A DNA stretch of 64,000 nucleotides from Oceanobacillus sojae (GTDB lineage Bacteria > Bacillota > Bacilli > Bacillales > Amphibacillaceae): contig NZ_LT727812.1 in the NCBI RefSeq assembly GCF_900162665.1, positions 700,865 through 764,864 on the forward strand. Direction: 5' to 3'. The position numbers and the translations under genes were made by a program. Each line of letters starts with the position of its first letter. Position 1 is the first letter of the stretch. Below, piece after piece: positions 35,941 to 43,872 of this stretch. The notes below the pieces were generated by a model that saw nothing but the letters and a program-made list of their open reading frames with translations, had not been told where the DNA came from and did not search any database.

Positions 35941-36519
35941 TCAACTTGTATAAAACCCTTTTTTAAACATTTGATACCATTCTTTCAATTCAGCCTGCTC
36001 CATAATCTCAAAGTATTTTAGAATTTCTCTCGCAAACTCAACTGCAGCTGTTCCGTTAGCGGTAATAAAACCTGTTGTTGAAACAGCTTGTTTTCCGATG
36101 AAATATTCTTTGCCTTTGTATCCCGGAGCACCTTTTATTAAATGAGCAGTTGAATTTCCGGTATGTTTTATATGATTTAAATATCCTTTGTCTGCCAGGA
36201 AAGTACAAGCATCACATATTGCCGCAATCGGGATTTTCTTTTTTACGCACATATCTACTACCGGTTTAATAGCTTCATTTTGACCCTTCGCCCAGGATGT
36301 ACCTCCAACCATAATAAGCATATGAAAATCTGTGGGCATTTCATTGATTGTATAGTCCGGAATCACAGTAAATCCGCCCATTGATTTGACCGGGTTCTTG
36401 CTGAATGATAATGTTTTCACAGCATATCCGGTTTCCGGGCTATTCAATTCGGAGCAAATATATGCCCCTTCCCAATCTGCATAATTATCTGACAGAAAAA
36501 TTAAGATTTCTTTTTTCAT
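35941..36519 (-). CDS. DJ-1/PfpI family protein
   Basis: A 192-residue class I glutamine-amidotransferase-like protein. The nucleophile elbow is IAAICDACTFLA with Cys near residue 101, after MVGGTSWA; the GNSTAHLIKG segment lies where family members have the nearby His. Relatives include proteases, chaperones and glyoxalase-like enzymes, and YoaZ-type proteins of Bacillus. AAGGAG precedes the ATG. It stands alone. Which activity applies is not known. Confidence 0.85.
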   Translation of the reverse strand: MKKEILIFLSDNYADWEGAYICSELNSPETGYAVKTLSFSKNPVKSMGGFTVIPDYTINEMPTDFHMLIMVGGTSWAKGQNEAIKPVVDMCVKKKIPIAAICDACTFLADKGYLNHIKHTGNSTAHLIKGAPGYKGKEYFIGKQAVSTTGFITANGTAAVEFAREILKYFEIMEQAELKEWYQMFKKGFYTS

Positions 36520-36716
36520 ACATTTACGCTCCTTTTTGATAAGTTTACTTTATCTTTTTTTATTATAGCTAATTCAACTGTCTTCCATTGTTCATCTATC
36601 TCAGCAAAAATATATTTACCATTTCAAATATTCAGCCATTAAATATTATAAAATCCTTAATCTAGAGTAAACATAAATATTTGGGCAACGATAACTTTTC
36701 TAAACAGATATTATAG
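36520..36716. other. intergenic stretch, no gene recognised
   Basis: About 200 AT-rich bases upstream of the DJ-1-like gene. It should contain that gene's promoter; TTATAGCT-like and other AT-rich motifs occur but no pair is convincing. The following 485 bases to the Nudix gene hold only fragments, described separately. Confidence 0.5.
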
Positions 36717-36890
36717 CGTGTCGTTTCATTTTGGTTCATCGTAAATCAAAACTTTCAACCTTATATCAAGGTTACCAAACAAACGTTCCTAATACAAGTT
36801 ATTTTTCTAATAGTTTATTCTATATTAAATACTGTTTTTCCATATCAAAATGTCAAAGTAAGTGAAGATGGAGTTACTATTTTAAAATAA
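36717..36890 (+). pseudogene. open frame without a start, possible gene tail
   Basis: A 57-codon plus-strand frame follows a stop and ends in TAA right before a terminator. It encodes a hydrophobic stretch (FLIQVIFLIVYSILNTVF) and a tail YQNVKVSEDGVTILK. No usable start or ribosome site is present. With the terminator it looks like the decayed end of a membrane-protein gene, but chance is possible. Confidence 0.25.
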
Positions 36891-36936
36891 CGCTCAGACT
36901 AAGGAATACTCCCGTCAGTCTGAGCGGTACTTTTCT
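36891..36936. terminator. terminator in the decayed region
   Basis: GCTCAGACT pairs with AGTCTGAGC; TTTT follows on the plus strand and TTATTTT on the minus strand. It could have ended the ABC remnant on the minus strand or the frame at 36717. Confidence 0.7.
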
Positions 36937-36986
36937 ACAATCTATGCGCTATTTTATTATTGCTTTATTCCAACGATCTAAATCTC

Positions 36987-37139
36987 CTAGCTTCCTAACT
37001 TACTGCCAGCCAATTCATCAGCCTGAATAGGCTTAAAGTAATGACTCTTTTGTGATAACAATGTTTGATGACTTCCTTGTTCCACCAGCATTCCCTTATC
37101 TAACATAAATATTTAATCTGCATTTTTAATCGTAGATAG
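36987..37139 (-). pseudogene. remnant of an ABC exporter ATPase gene
   Basis: The minus strand encodes the very end of an exporter-type ABC protein: LSTIKNAD, a TAA stop where Gln or Arg is expected, then IFMLDKGMLVEQGSHQTLLS and a tail to TAG at 36987. LSTIKNAD with LDKGxxVEQGxH is the normal H-loop-distal sequence of MsbA-type transporters. Everything upstream (Walker motifs, membrane domain) is missing and replaced by the Nudix region, so the gene is truncated and carries an in-frame stop. Confidence 0.75.
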
Positions 37140-37201
37140 AAGAAGTTTTTAATAATCTGAATTCAGTTGAAATAATTGTATGCATGCCATTTTTCCTTAT
37201 A

Positions 37202-37654
37202 TCATTTATTTTTAAGGTTAAGATAAGGCTTCATATAATTCTTTGCTTCAAACGTTAAAGTGTCCGGTAAATCATCTGTATGGAAATATCTAAAATCGAT
37301 AGATTCATGTTTATCTATATTCATTTCCCCCTGTATATCATTGGTCAAATAAACAGCAGTCACGGAATATAGCTCATCACCGTTGGAAACTTTAAAATAA
37401 TAGTCCGGGCCGGAAAATACATCAAGCAGCTTCAGAGCTCCTATTGTAAGACCTATTTCCTCTTTCACTTCTCTCCTTGCTGTATCCTCCAGACTTTCTC
37501 CCAGTTCCATTAACCCTCCTGGCACTCCCCAACCTCCATCATGCCTATGCTGAAGTAGAATTTGATTATCATTATTAAGCATAATTACAACAGAACCAGG
37601 TAAAATTAATGGTCTGGTGCCGACTAATTTCCTTAATTCTTTTACATAATCCAT
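37202..37654 (-). CDS. Nudix hydrolase
   Basis: A 150-residue Nudix enzyme. The full box is seen: GGLMELGESLEDTARREVKE plus EIG, matching Gx5Ex7REUxEExGU, at about residues 46-68. It begins after a strand PGSVVIMLNNDNQILLQHR. Such enzymes split nucleoside-diphosphate-linked compounds such as ADP-ribose or oxidised nucleotides. GAAGGGGA precedes the ATG, 17 bases after the stop of a 45-residue gene, so both are probably cotranscribed. Confidence 0.9.
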   Translation of the reverse strand: MDYVKELRKLVGTRPLILPGSVVIMLNNDNQILLQHRHDGGWGVPGGLMELGESLEDTARREVKEEIGLTIGALKLLDVFSGPDYYFKVSNGDELYSVTAVYLTNDIQGEMNIDKHESIDFRYFHTDDLPDTLTFEAKNYMKPYLNLKNK

Positions 37655-37671
37655 TAAATCCCCTTCTTTTA

Positions 37672-37809
37672 TCAGATTTTAAAATACGATAATTTGCCTG
37701 TACTAGACTCATCCACTACTCTAGAATAGAAATTCCAAACATCACTTGTCATTAATATAACCAATTCATCCTTCTCTTTAAGAAACTTTTTAAAACTTAA
37801 ATCTTCCAT
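37672..37809 (-). CDS. small protein of 45 residues upstream of Nudix
   Basis: The ATG at 37809 follows AGGAGA by about seven bases. The product starts MEDLSFKKFLKEKDELVILM and ends in LSYFKI, soluble, with a basic helix and one hydrophobic strand. It lies 17 bases ahead of the Nudix gene on the same strand. I recognise no family; it could be a truncated relic or a true small protein. Confidence 0.5.
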   Translation of the reverse strand: MEDLSFKKFLKEKDELVILMTSDVWNFYSRVVDESSTGKLSYFKI

Positions 37810-37884
37810 ACTGTTTCTCCTAATTAACAATGAATTTTCTTTCAGTCTTTGCTCCTTTACATTACTACACTATATAATGACTAT

Positions 37885-38183
37885 TACTTTAAAGTTTTTT
37901 CTTTAAGAGGATGTTCAAAAAGTCCAATAAAGATGACACGGCGATAAGAGGATCTTCTACTAAGAACGCCCACGTCGTGTGGGCAACGTAGAAGCCGCCG
38001 CATCCTGCGGAAGTGCGTTGACGAGCTTTTTCCGATGGGACTGGGACTGCGATTACTCGTCCCACCGAAAACATTTGTGGACAACACAGAAGTCATCACA
38101 ACACGCGCAAGTCCGTTCGGAAAAAGCTCGTCGCCTTGAACTTCTTGGTCCTATTTACAGGACTTTTTGATCATGTACTTTAA
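37885..38183. repeat. structured dispersed repeat, copy 2 (inverted)
   Basis: An inverted relative of the element at 2462-2825, shorter because it lacks an internal part of about 80 bp. Ends: TTCAAAAAGTCC (37914-37925) and GGACTTTTTGA (38159-38169); TACTTTAA occurs at 37885-37892 and again at 38176-38183. The outer arms at 38020-38035 and 38117-38132 pair perfectly although their sequence differs from copy 1 on both sides. The hairpin CCGC-AUCCU-GCGG is at 37998-38010, here on the plus strand. Its right end overlaps the 3' end of the DfsB-like gene. Confidence 0.8.
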
Positions 38184-38682
38184 TAGATTCGGCAATAACC
38201 TTACATTTTTTTATTGCCCATATGTAATGTTTATAAGTGTTTGCAGCAAAATAACTATATAAATTACTTGTTTTTGTCCACTTATAATATTTCTTAGTCA
38301 TAATTTCTTCATTCGTATGTGATTGAACAAGATTCATTACTCTTTCATGACTCAGCTTCAATTTTTTTATAGCTTGATGTATCGTTATATCCTGGTAGTT
38401 CTCCCAAATCTGCATATTAAGCTGCTTGATTGTTCTCCACATATACCCCGGCGCAGGCATAGAAGGTGTATCTCCATCCATTCCTTCTCTATACCATCTC
38501 TCAAGCATTGCATGCCATTCGTAGAGATGCATCAATACATCTCGGAAATTTTTATCTCTTCCCTCAATCTCAATGGTAATTGTTCTTTTTCTGACAGGTA
38601 CGGATTCAATAATTTCAATTAATGCACTAAATTTCTTTTCACTTTCCATCAACAGAATTTCTTTTCCGCTTTTCCCTGCTAT
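38155..38682 (-). CDS. ClbS/DfsB-family four-helix protein
   Basis: A helical protein of the DinB-like ClbS/DfsB (DUF1706) family: DKNFRDVLMHLYEWHAMLER, then WYREGMDGDTPSMPAPGY and WRTIKQLNMQIWENYQ. The His residues of HLYEWH are the family's metal-type site. The conserved N-terminus continues upstream of the TTG at 38652 as AGKSGKEILL, and a GGGGG site stands eight bases before an ATA at 38680-38682, where family members have Met. So the gene either starts at ATA or has lost its ATG. Its last codons (KVHDQKVL and stop) lie in repeat copy 2. Confidence 0.8.
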   Translation of the reverse strand: MAGKSGKEILLMESEKKFSALIEIIESVPVRKRTITIEIEGRDKNFRDVLMHLYEWHAMLERWYREGMDGDTPSMPAPGYMWRTIKQLNMQIWENYQDITIHQAIKKLKLSHERVMNLVQSHTNEEIMTKKYYKWTKTSNLYSYFAANTYKHYIWAIKKCKVIAESIKVHDQKVL

Positions 38683-38777
38683 GATAATTACCCCCTTTTT
38701 TACTATATTTTAACATAGATATTCACACGATTGTGCTAATCTTCAGATAAACATTCTAGTAACTGTTCAAATGAAAA

Positions 38778-39611
38778 TTAACCCATCTTAAATTCATAGC
38801 CTGTATAATTAAATGTATTTCTAAATCCGAGATTCTCTGCCACAGCAATCGAGGGCTTGTTAGAATCCATGCAATCCCAATATGGAATAAGATTATTTTT
38901 CAAACATTCCTTCACATAAGTTAAAGCTGCTTTTTGCGCCAACTTTTTACCTTGATGTTCTTTTAAAGTTTCAATCGCAATAGCGTGTGTATTATCAACT
39001 GCAAAATTTGAAAAACAGATGCTTACAATTTTACTTTTATATATCACACAATAACCAATACCTTTTTCTAAAAAGCTGTTGATGGAAGACCAGGATTCTA
39101 ATATCCTTGATTGTAAAAAATCAATATTTCCAACTGATTGATCTCTTTTTTGAAAAAGACTCTCAGAAATTTTGACTACACTATAACTTGCTTTAATAAC
39201 TGGTTCAAAGCTGTTTCCTTTATAATCCTCTTTTTGCAAAGTATAAACTCTCTGATCCCAGCTTCCTAAATGACGATTTTCAAACACCCTTTTTATCGTC
39301 TCATCCCATTTATTATGATCACCAATCCCTTCAAACCAAGTTAGCTCAATCTTTCTCGCTTCCGGTACGATAACGGTATCAATAAAATAATTTAATTCAC
39401 TATTAAATGCTTCATTACTCTCGTTACCAATAAAGAAAAAACCATCGTTATTACCTAACCAGATAAGCCCTGAAGCAGGAGTCTCGGCATTATCAACAAA
39501 AATACGGCCAGGATTTACTCCTTCCACGACTGCTTTTGCTTCTAATTGACCTTGCTCATGTAATAACGCTTTACATTTATAGAATTCTGAACTTTTTAAT
39601 TCTGTTATCAT
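38778..39611 (-). CDS. GNAT-family acetyltransferase (two-lobed)
   Basis: A protein of about 277 residues from the ATG at 39611 after AGAGGG. The C-terminal lobe has a GNAT acetyl-CoA region HAIAIETLKEHQGKKLAQKA and the last block PSIAVAENLGFRNTFNYTGY. The N-terminal part is poorly conserved and includes GRIFVDNAETPASGLIWLGN. It is like the GNAT_acetyltr_2 group, often annotated as hypothetical acetyltransferase. It stands alone. Acceptor unknown. Confidence 0.82.
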   Translation of the reverse strand: MITELKSSEFYKCKALLHEQGQLEAKAVVEGVNPGRIFVDNAETPASGLIWLGNNDGFFFIGNESNEAFNSELNYFIDTVIVPEARKIELTWFEGIGDHNKWDETIKRVFENRHLGSWDQRVYTLQKEDYKGNSFEPVIKASYSVVKISESLFQKRDQSVGNIDFLQSRILESWSSINSFLEKGIGYCVIYKSKIVSICFSNFAVDNTHAIAIETLKEHQGKKLAQKAALTYVKECLKNNLIPYWDCMDSNKPSIAVAENLGFRNTFNYTGYEFKMG

Positions 39612-39767
39612 TATTAATCCCTCTTTTCTTCTCTTACTTAAATTTATCAAAGTATCTTAATATCTTATTACCAGGCTCAAATCTTTTGATTAATTACTAT
39701 CCCTGAATGTAAAAAAGCTCTAAAGCTGAATCTGTCAAATTTTCCAGGTCCTACACTATAACCTAAC

Positions 39768-39854
39768 TTAAAAAATAAGATGATATATGGTTGTAACCAC
39801 GAAATAAGTGAGAAAACCTGCCAGGCCAACTAATATAGCTTTCTTTTTTGTCAT
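39768..39854 (-). CDS. 28-residue single-helix membrane peptide
   Basis: A strong AAGGAGGT lies eight bases before the ATG. The product starts MTKKKAILVGLAGFLTYFVV and ends in LIF: a basic N-terminus and one membrane helix. It is 60 bases downstream of the MmyB-type regulator gene on the same strand. The strong ribosome site argues for real translation. Function unknown. Confidence 0.55.
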   Translation of the reverse strand: MTKKKAILVGLAGFLTYFVVTTIYHLIF

Positions 39855-39914
39855 ACTTATAAACCTCCTTCCTTTTATTTGCACATGTACTAATACAAAA
39901 CACAGATAAATTAT

Positions 39915-40769
39915 CTATTCATCAGATTTACTCAATAAATTCTTTAATTTTAATTCCGTATCTGTATTCATTACCGGAGTATATACACTGCACCGTAAAT
40001 CAGAAGCCCCCTGAACCTGTAAAGAGGTCAAATTAAATAACATTTTCCCGGCCTTTGCATGACGGAATTCAATCAAAACATCTGGTGCTGAGCTGACCTC
40101 TTCCTCATCCCACAGCTTCTTAAATTCCGGAAATTGCTGTTCCATTTTCTCGATAAATTGTTTATACCATTCATCAGCCACATATTGCCCATAGTAGGAT
40201 CTAAAGATGGAGAGATACCCTTTTACAAAATGCTCCCAGTTTACTGCGAGACTTTTAAATTCTTTTCTCGAAAATAATAAAAAGATAATATTCCGATCCT
40301 CTTCAGGTATTTTATCAAAATCGATAAAAACCATTGCCGCTGCTTTATTCCAGCCGACAATTCGGCAGTATTTATCCGAAATAATAGTGGGGCAATGCCG
40401 CAGTTCCTGGAGAATTCTATTCAAGGAAGGGGTCATCAAGGATTTCTCTGCTTCATTTATAGCAGATGCATTTCCCACTGCTCTTTCGCCGGAAGCAAGT
40501 GCATACAAATATTGCTTTTCATCTTTATTTAATCTTAAAGCATTCGCAACAGCATCTAATACAGAGCCAGATACCTTAATATCTCTTCCCTGTTCAAGCC
40601 ATGTATACCATGTTGTACTTACTCCGGCTATTTGAGCTACCTCCTCCCTCCGCAGTCCGGGAGTTCTTCTTCTGGTTCCTGCCGGCAGGCCAACCATCTG
40701 CGGATGAAGCTTAGCTCTTTTACTCTTTAAGAAATTGGATAGCTCTAAAAGCCTTGTTTCTTTTTCCAT
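39915..40769 (-). CDS. XRE regulator with MmyB-like ligand domain
   Basis: A 284-residue regulator. The helix-turn-helix has the typical GLRREEVAQIAGVSTTWYTW at about residues 37-56, and the C-terminal MmyB-like PAS-type domain (about 110-275) has RIVGWNKAAAMVF and the motif FRSYYGQYVADEWYKQFI. Such regulators often control a divergent metabolic gene and their domain binds a fatty-acid-like ligand in a known structure. Here the divergent gene is a FabF homologue, which fits. GAGGAGG precedes the ATG. Confidence 0.88.
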   Translation of the reverse strand: MEKETRLLELSNFLKSKRAKLHPQMVGLPAGTRRRTPGLRREEVAQIAGVSTTWYTWLEQGRDIKVSGSVLDAVANALRLNKDEKQYLYALASGERAVGNASAINEAEKSLMTPSLNRILQELRHCPTIISDKYCRIVGWNKAAAMVFIDFDKIPEEDRNIIFLLFSRKEFKSLAVNWEHFVKGYLSIFRSYYGQYVADEWYKQFIEKMEQQFPEFKKLWDEEEVSSAPDVLIEFRHAKAGKMLFNLTSLQVQGASDLRCSVYTPVMNTDTELKLKNLLSKSDE

Positions 40770-40878
40770 TCGTTCTGCCTCCTCTTACATAGTATTAATT
40801 ATACTATGATAAATGCCAACTTGTAATGGGATAAAGTTTCCGTAAAATAAAAAGTAGATACAGTAAGGAGGAATTCTT

Positions 40879-42105
40879 TTGAACAGAGTAGTCATTACCG
40901 GCGCAGGTATTATTTCACCTTTAGGTAATAACGTTCATACATTTTGGAATCAGTTAAAGCAGGGAAAATCAGGGATTTCTATATTAGATGTGGATGAAGA
41001 TTATGGAAAAACCGCTGCTGGTGTTGTACATGATTTTGATCCTGTAGAGATATTTGGTAAAAAACAGGCCAGAAAAATGGATCGCTTCACGCAATTTGCT
41101 CTGGCAGCAACAGAACAGGCATTGGAAAGCTCAGAGCTGGATTTGGACAAAACAAATAAAGAACGGCTGGGCGTTTTTGTAGGCTCTGGCATCGGTGGTA
41201 TAAATACGCTAATTGAAAATGTGAATATCCTGAATAAAAAAGGATCAAGCCGGGTCAGTCCAAGCTTAGTTCCAACCATGATACCCAATGCCGCTGCAGC
41301 ACAAATCAGTATTCGGCTGGGCGCACTAGGCCCATCAATTTCACCGGTCACTGCATGCTCAATCGGAAACACATCTATTGGGGAAGCTTTCAACACGATA
41401 AAACACGGAGATGCAGATATTATTTTTGCCGGCGGAACAGAAGCTGCCATTAATAGTTTATCATTATCAAGCTTTAGAAATGCCCAGGCTTTAACTAAAA
41501 ATTTGGACCCTGCCTCCGCTAGCCGGCCATTTGATGAGGAAAGAGATGGTTTTGTGATCAGTGAAGGTGCCGGGATATTGGTTCTTGAGTCATTAGAAAG
41601 TGCTGTAAAGAGAGCAGCACCTGTTCTTTGTGAGGTTATTGGATATGGATCCAGTTCCGATGCGTATCACATGGTATCTCCAAATCCAGAAGGAATCGGT
41701 GCTTACCTATCGATGAAGAAAGCTTTAGAAAGCGGGAATGTGACACCAGACAAAATAGATTTGATTAGTGCACATGCAACCAGTACAAAAATTGGAGATA
41801 TCTCTGAAACGCTTGCCATCAAAAAAGCATTTGGTGAAAAAGCTTACGGCGTACCAATTACAGCTAATAAATCCATGCTGGGTCATATGCTCGGTGCTTC
41901 AGGGAGTGTAGAGGCAATCGCTTTAATCGAAAGTATAAAGCATGGCATTATCCCTCCGACAATTAACTTGAATAATCCTGATCCGGATTGTGATCTGGAT
42001 TATGTTTCAGAGGGAATGAGAAAACAGCAAATAAATATCGGTCTGTCTAATTCATTTGGATTTGGCGGGCATAATGCTACGATCATTTTGAAGAAGTATT
42101 CGTGA
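40879..42105 (+). CDS. beta-ketoacyl-ACP synthase II homologue (FabF-like)
   Basis: A 408-residue condensing enzyme of the fatty-acid elongation type. The active Cys is in SPVTACSIGNTSIGEA (about 160), the His residues in SAHATSTKIGD (about 304) and KSMLGHMLGAS (about 340). The start is TTG after AAGGAGG (seven bases). A housekeeping fabF normally lies next to fabH1 (fabHA) in Bacillus; this copy is alone and divergent from a MmyB-type regulator, so it is more likely a secondary synthase with a special chain or product. Terminator follows. Confidence 0.88.
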   Translation: MNRVVITGAGIISPLGNNVHTFWNQLKQGKSGISILDVDEDYGKTAAGVVHDFDPVEIFGKKQARKMDRFTQFALAATEQALESSELDLDKTNKERLGVFVGSGIGGINTLIENVNILNKKGSSRVSPSLVPTMIPNAAAAQISIRLGALGPSISPVTACSIGNTSIGEAFNTIKHGDADIIFAGGTEAAINSLSLSSFRNAQALTKNLDPASASRPFDEERDGFVISEGAGILVLESLESAVKRAAPVLCEVIGYGSSSDAYHMVSPNPEGIGAYLSMKKALESGNVTPDKIDLISAHATSTKIGDISETLAIKKAFGEKAYGVPITANKSMLGHMLGASGSVEAIALIESIKHGIIPPTINLNNPDPDCDLDYVSEGMRKQQINIGLSNSFGFGGHNATIILKKYS

Positions 42106-42121
42106 TTTATAAATGGATAAT

Positions 42122-42164
42122 GGAGAGGGTTTTCGCATCAGTTTTATAATGCGCAGTCCTCTCC
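42122..42164 (+). terminator. terminator after the FabF-like gene
   Basis: GGAGAGG pairs with CCTCTCC, with an inner CGCAT/ATGCG, and TTTCTTT follows. Confidence 0.8.
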
Positions 42165-42197
42165 TTTCTTTAGTGCTATTGAATTGAGCCCATTATT

Positions 42198-43073
42198 TTA
42201 TCTGTAAGCTTTTATCCCGTTTTTAAACGCCTGCTGATCATTATTTTCAATTCCGTGCAACGCTTCCTGTAATGCGAAGGTACTTTGATAAAATTTCACC
42301 CGTTCCGAAATTTCATTTCCATTTGGATACAATTCGATACACATATTAAAAAATCCTTCACCATAACTGGATAATATTCCGGCAAAATCATATGCCGGAT
42401 CTCCCAAGCCTGAACTGCCAAAATCGATTATCCCAGAAATGCTGTCCAATTTGGGATCCCACAAGATATTAGAAGCTCCGAAATCTCCATGTATCGGTGT
42501 TGTTTTTAAATTTAAAGCTATCTTGCCATTCAAGAAATTTTCAAATGATTGGATTATTTTATCCTGTGCTTCTCCTCTAATAAAAGGAAATAACTTATCT
42601 TGCATCCGGTTGAACAGATTTGACATTTCCTCAATAGGATTACTACTCTTAAGTTTTAGATCATTTCTTAGTTTTTCCTTAGATATAGAGTGAAGCTCCA
42701 CCAGAAAATTTACCAGCTGTGAAGCCAGTCCTCTCAATAATTCATCACTCTTTATAGCTTGCAGGCTTTCTTTCCATAATGGAACGCCAGCAATCAATTT
42801 ATACCCTGTAAATACTTCTCCCGGATCTGTATTTTCTAAAGATTGATATGTTGGATGTGGAATTGGGATTGTGATTATATTTTTTATGTACTCCAGCACT
42901 TTTGTTTCTTTTTTTAATTGGATGATTCCTTGTTTATATTTTGGAAAGCGGAATACCAAAGAATTATTTACAATTAGTACATCGTTGTTTTGACCGATTT
43001 CATTAGGATAGTAATTTTGTATGGTAAGATCAGAATATTTCTGCTTAATACTTTCTATATATGGATGAACCAT
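42198..43073 (-). CDS. aminoglycoside phosphotransferase-family kinase
   Basis: A protein of about 291 residues from the ATG at 43073 after AGAGGTG. The catalytic loop HGDFGASNILWD (about 190-201) and the metal Asp in IIDFGSSGLGDPAYDFA are those of APH-type small-molecule kinases. A general nucleotide region with VFRFPKYKQ is N-terminal. Family members phosphorylate antibiotics, sugars or choline-like alcohols; nothing shows resistance here. It stands alone between converging genes. Confidence 0.85.
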   Translation of the reverse strand: MVHPYIESIKQKYSDLTIQNYYPNEIGQNNDVLIVNNSLVFRFPKYKQGIIQLKKETKVLEYIKNIITIPIPHPTYQSLENTDPGEVFTGYKLIAGVPLWKESLQAIKSDELLRGLASQLVNFLVELHSISKEKLRNDLKLKSSNPIEEMSNLFNRMQDKLFPFIRGEAQDKIIQSFENFLNGKIALNLKTTPIHGDFGASNILWDPKLDSISGIIDFGSSGLGDPAYDFAGILSSYGEGFFNMCIELYPNGNEISERVKFYQSTFALQEALHGIENNDQQAFKNGIKAYR

Positions 43074-43153
43074 TTCCAGCACCTCTTTTTCAGCGTTTTA
43101 TGATAATTTTTGAATGGATTACATTAATTAATCATGTCTCAATAACTAATTAT

Positions 43154-43657
43154 TTATAGTTGGCGTTTATATCTCAAAGTTATGTAATTATTCTCTTTCT
43201 TATCATGATACCCTTTTTGTTCATGTTGGAATTGGAAACCCTTTGCTTCATAAAAAGGAATTCCTTTTTGATTCCCTTTTTGAACAGAAACCCACTGTTC
43301 TATCGCTCCAAACTCCTCTTGTTGATAAGTGATTGCCTGAAGCAGCTGCGTCCCAATCCCCTCATTCCGTCTATCAGGGGCTAAATACAATACAAATATT
43401 TCACCAGCAGTATCATTAATCATTCCTCCTCCGCCAGCACCTACAACCTCATCATTTTCTAAAGCAATAAAATATCCTCCCCATTCCTTTGATGCATGGA
43501 TAACCTCGTTTAAGATCCTTTGAGTATTATAAAAATCTCTTATTACTGTCTCGATATACTCTTTTGAGTAAATATCACGGTACGTTGACCAATAGCCATC
43601 TGTACAAACCTTCGCTATCCCCTCAACGTGGTCAGAATTTGCTTTACAGATTTTCAT
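43154..43657 (-). CDS. GNAT-family N-acetyltransferase
   Basis: A 167-residue GNAT. The acetyl-CoA loop is in EIFVLYLAPDRRNEGIGTQL and the C-terminal block in KGIPFYEAKGFQFQHE. A GAAGG lies 11 bases before the ATG. It is downstream of no obvious partner; the phosphotransferase gene follows on the same strand after 80 bases. The acceptor is unknown. Confidence 0.87.
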   Translation of the reverse strand: MKICKANSDHVEGIAKVCTDGYWSTYRDIYSKEYIETVIRDFYNTQRILNEVIHASKEWGGYFIALENDEVVGAGGGGMINDTAGEIFVLYLAPDRRNEGIGTQLLQAITYQQEEFGAIEQWVSVQKGNQKGIPFYEAKGFQFQHEQKGYHDKKENNYITLRYKRQL

Positions 43658-43818
43658 CCTGAATAATACCTTCTTTCTCCATTGGTTTATGCTATAACGA
43701 ATTCATTAAACATTTGAAGTCCTAAACCAAGAGTATCACATAAACAGACAACCAAACTATGTTTATATGAAATGTAAAATAACCTCATAATATATTTAAA
43801 GAAAAAGTTTATCGCATT

Positions 43819-43855
43819 AAAAAAGGTACCAACTTTAACGCTGGTACCTTTTTTA
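43819..43855 (-). terminator. terminator after the SDR pair
   Basis: AAAAAAGGTACCA and TGGTACCTTTTTT pair around a short loop, with T-rich flanks, about 18 bases past the stop codon. Confidence 0.88.
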
Positions 43856-43872
43856 ATGGATGCTAATACTGC

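Noticed and set aside
40770..40878. A FapR box before the FabF-like gene
   Set aside because: The intergenic region has TATTAATTATACTA but not the TTAGTACC core.
41001..41450. A 149-codon minus-strand frame in the FabF-like gene
   Set aside because: Antisense shadow of a conserved enzyme; no ribosome site.
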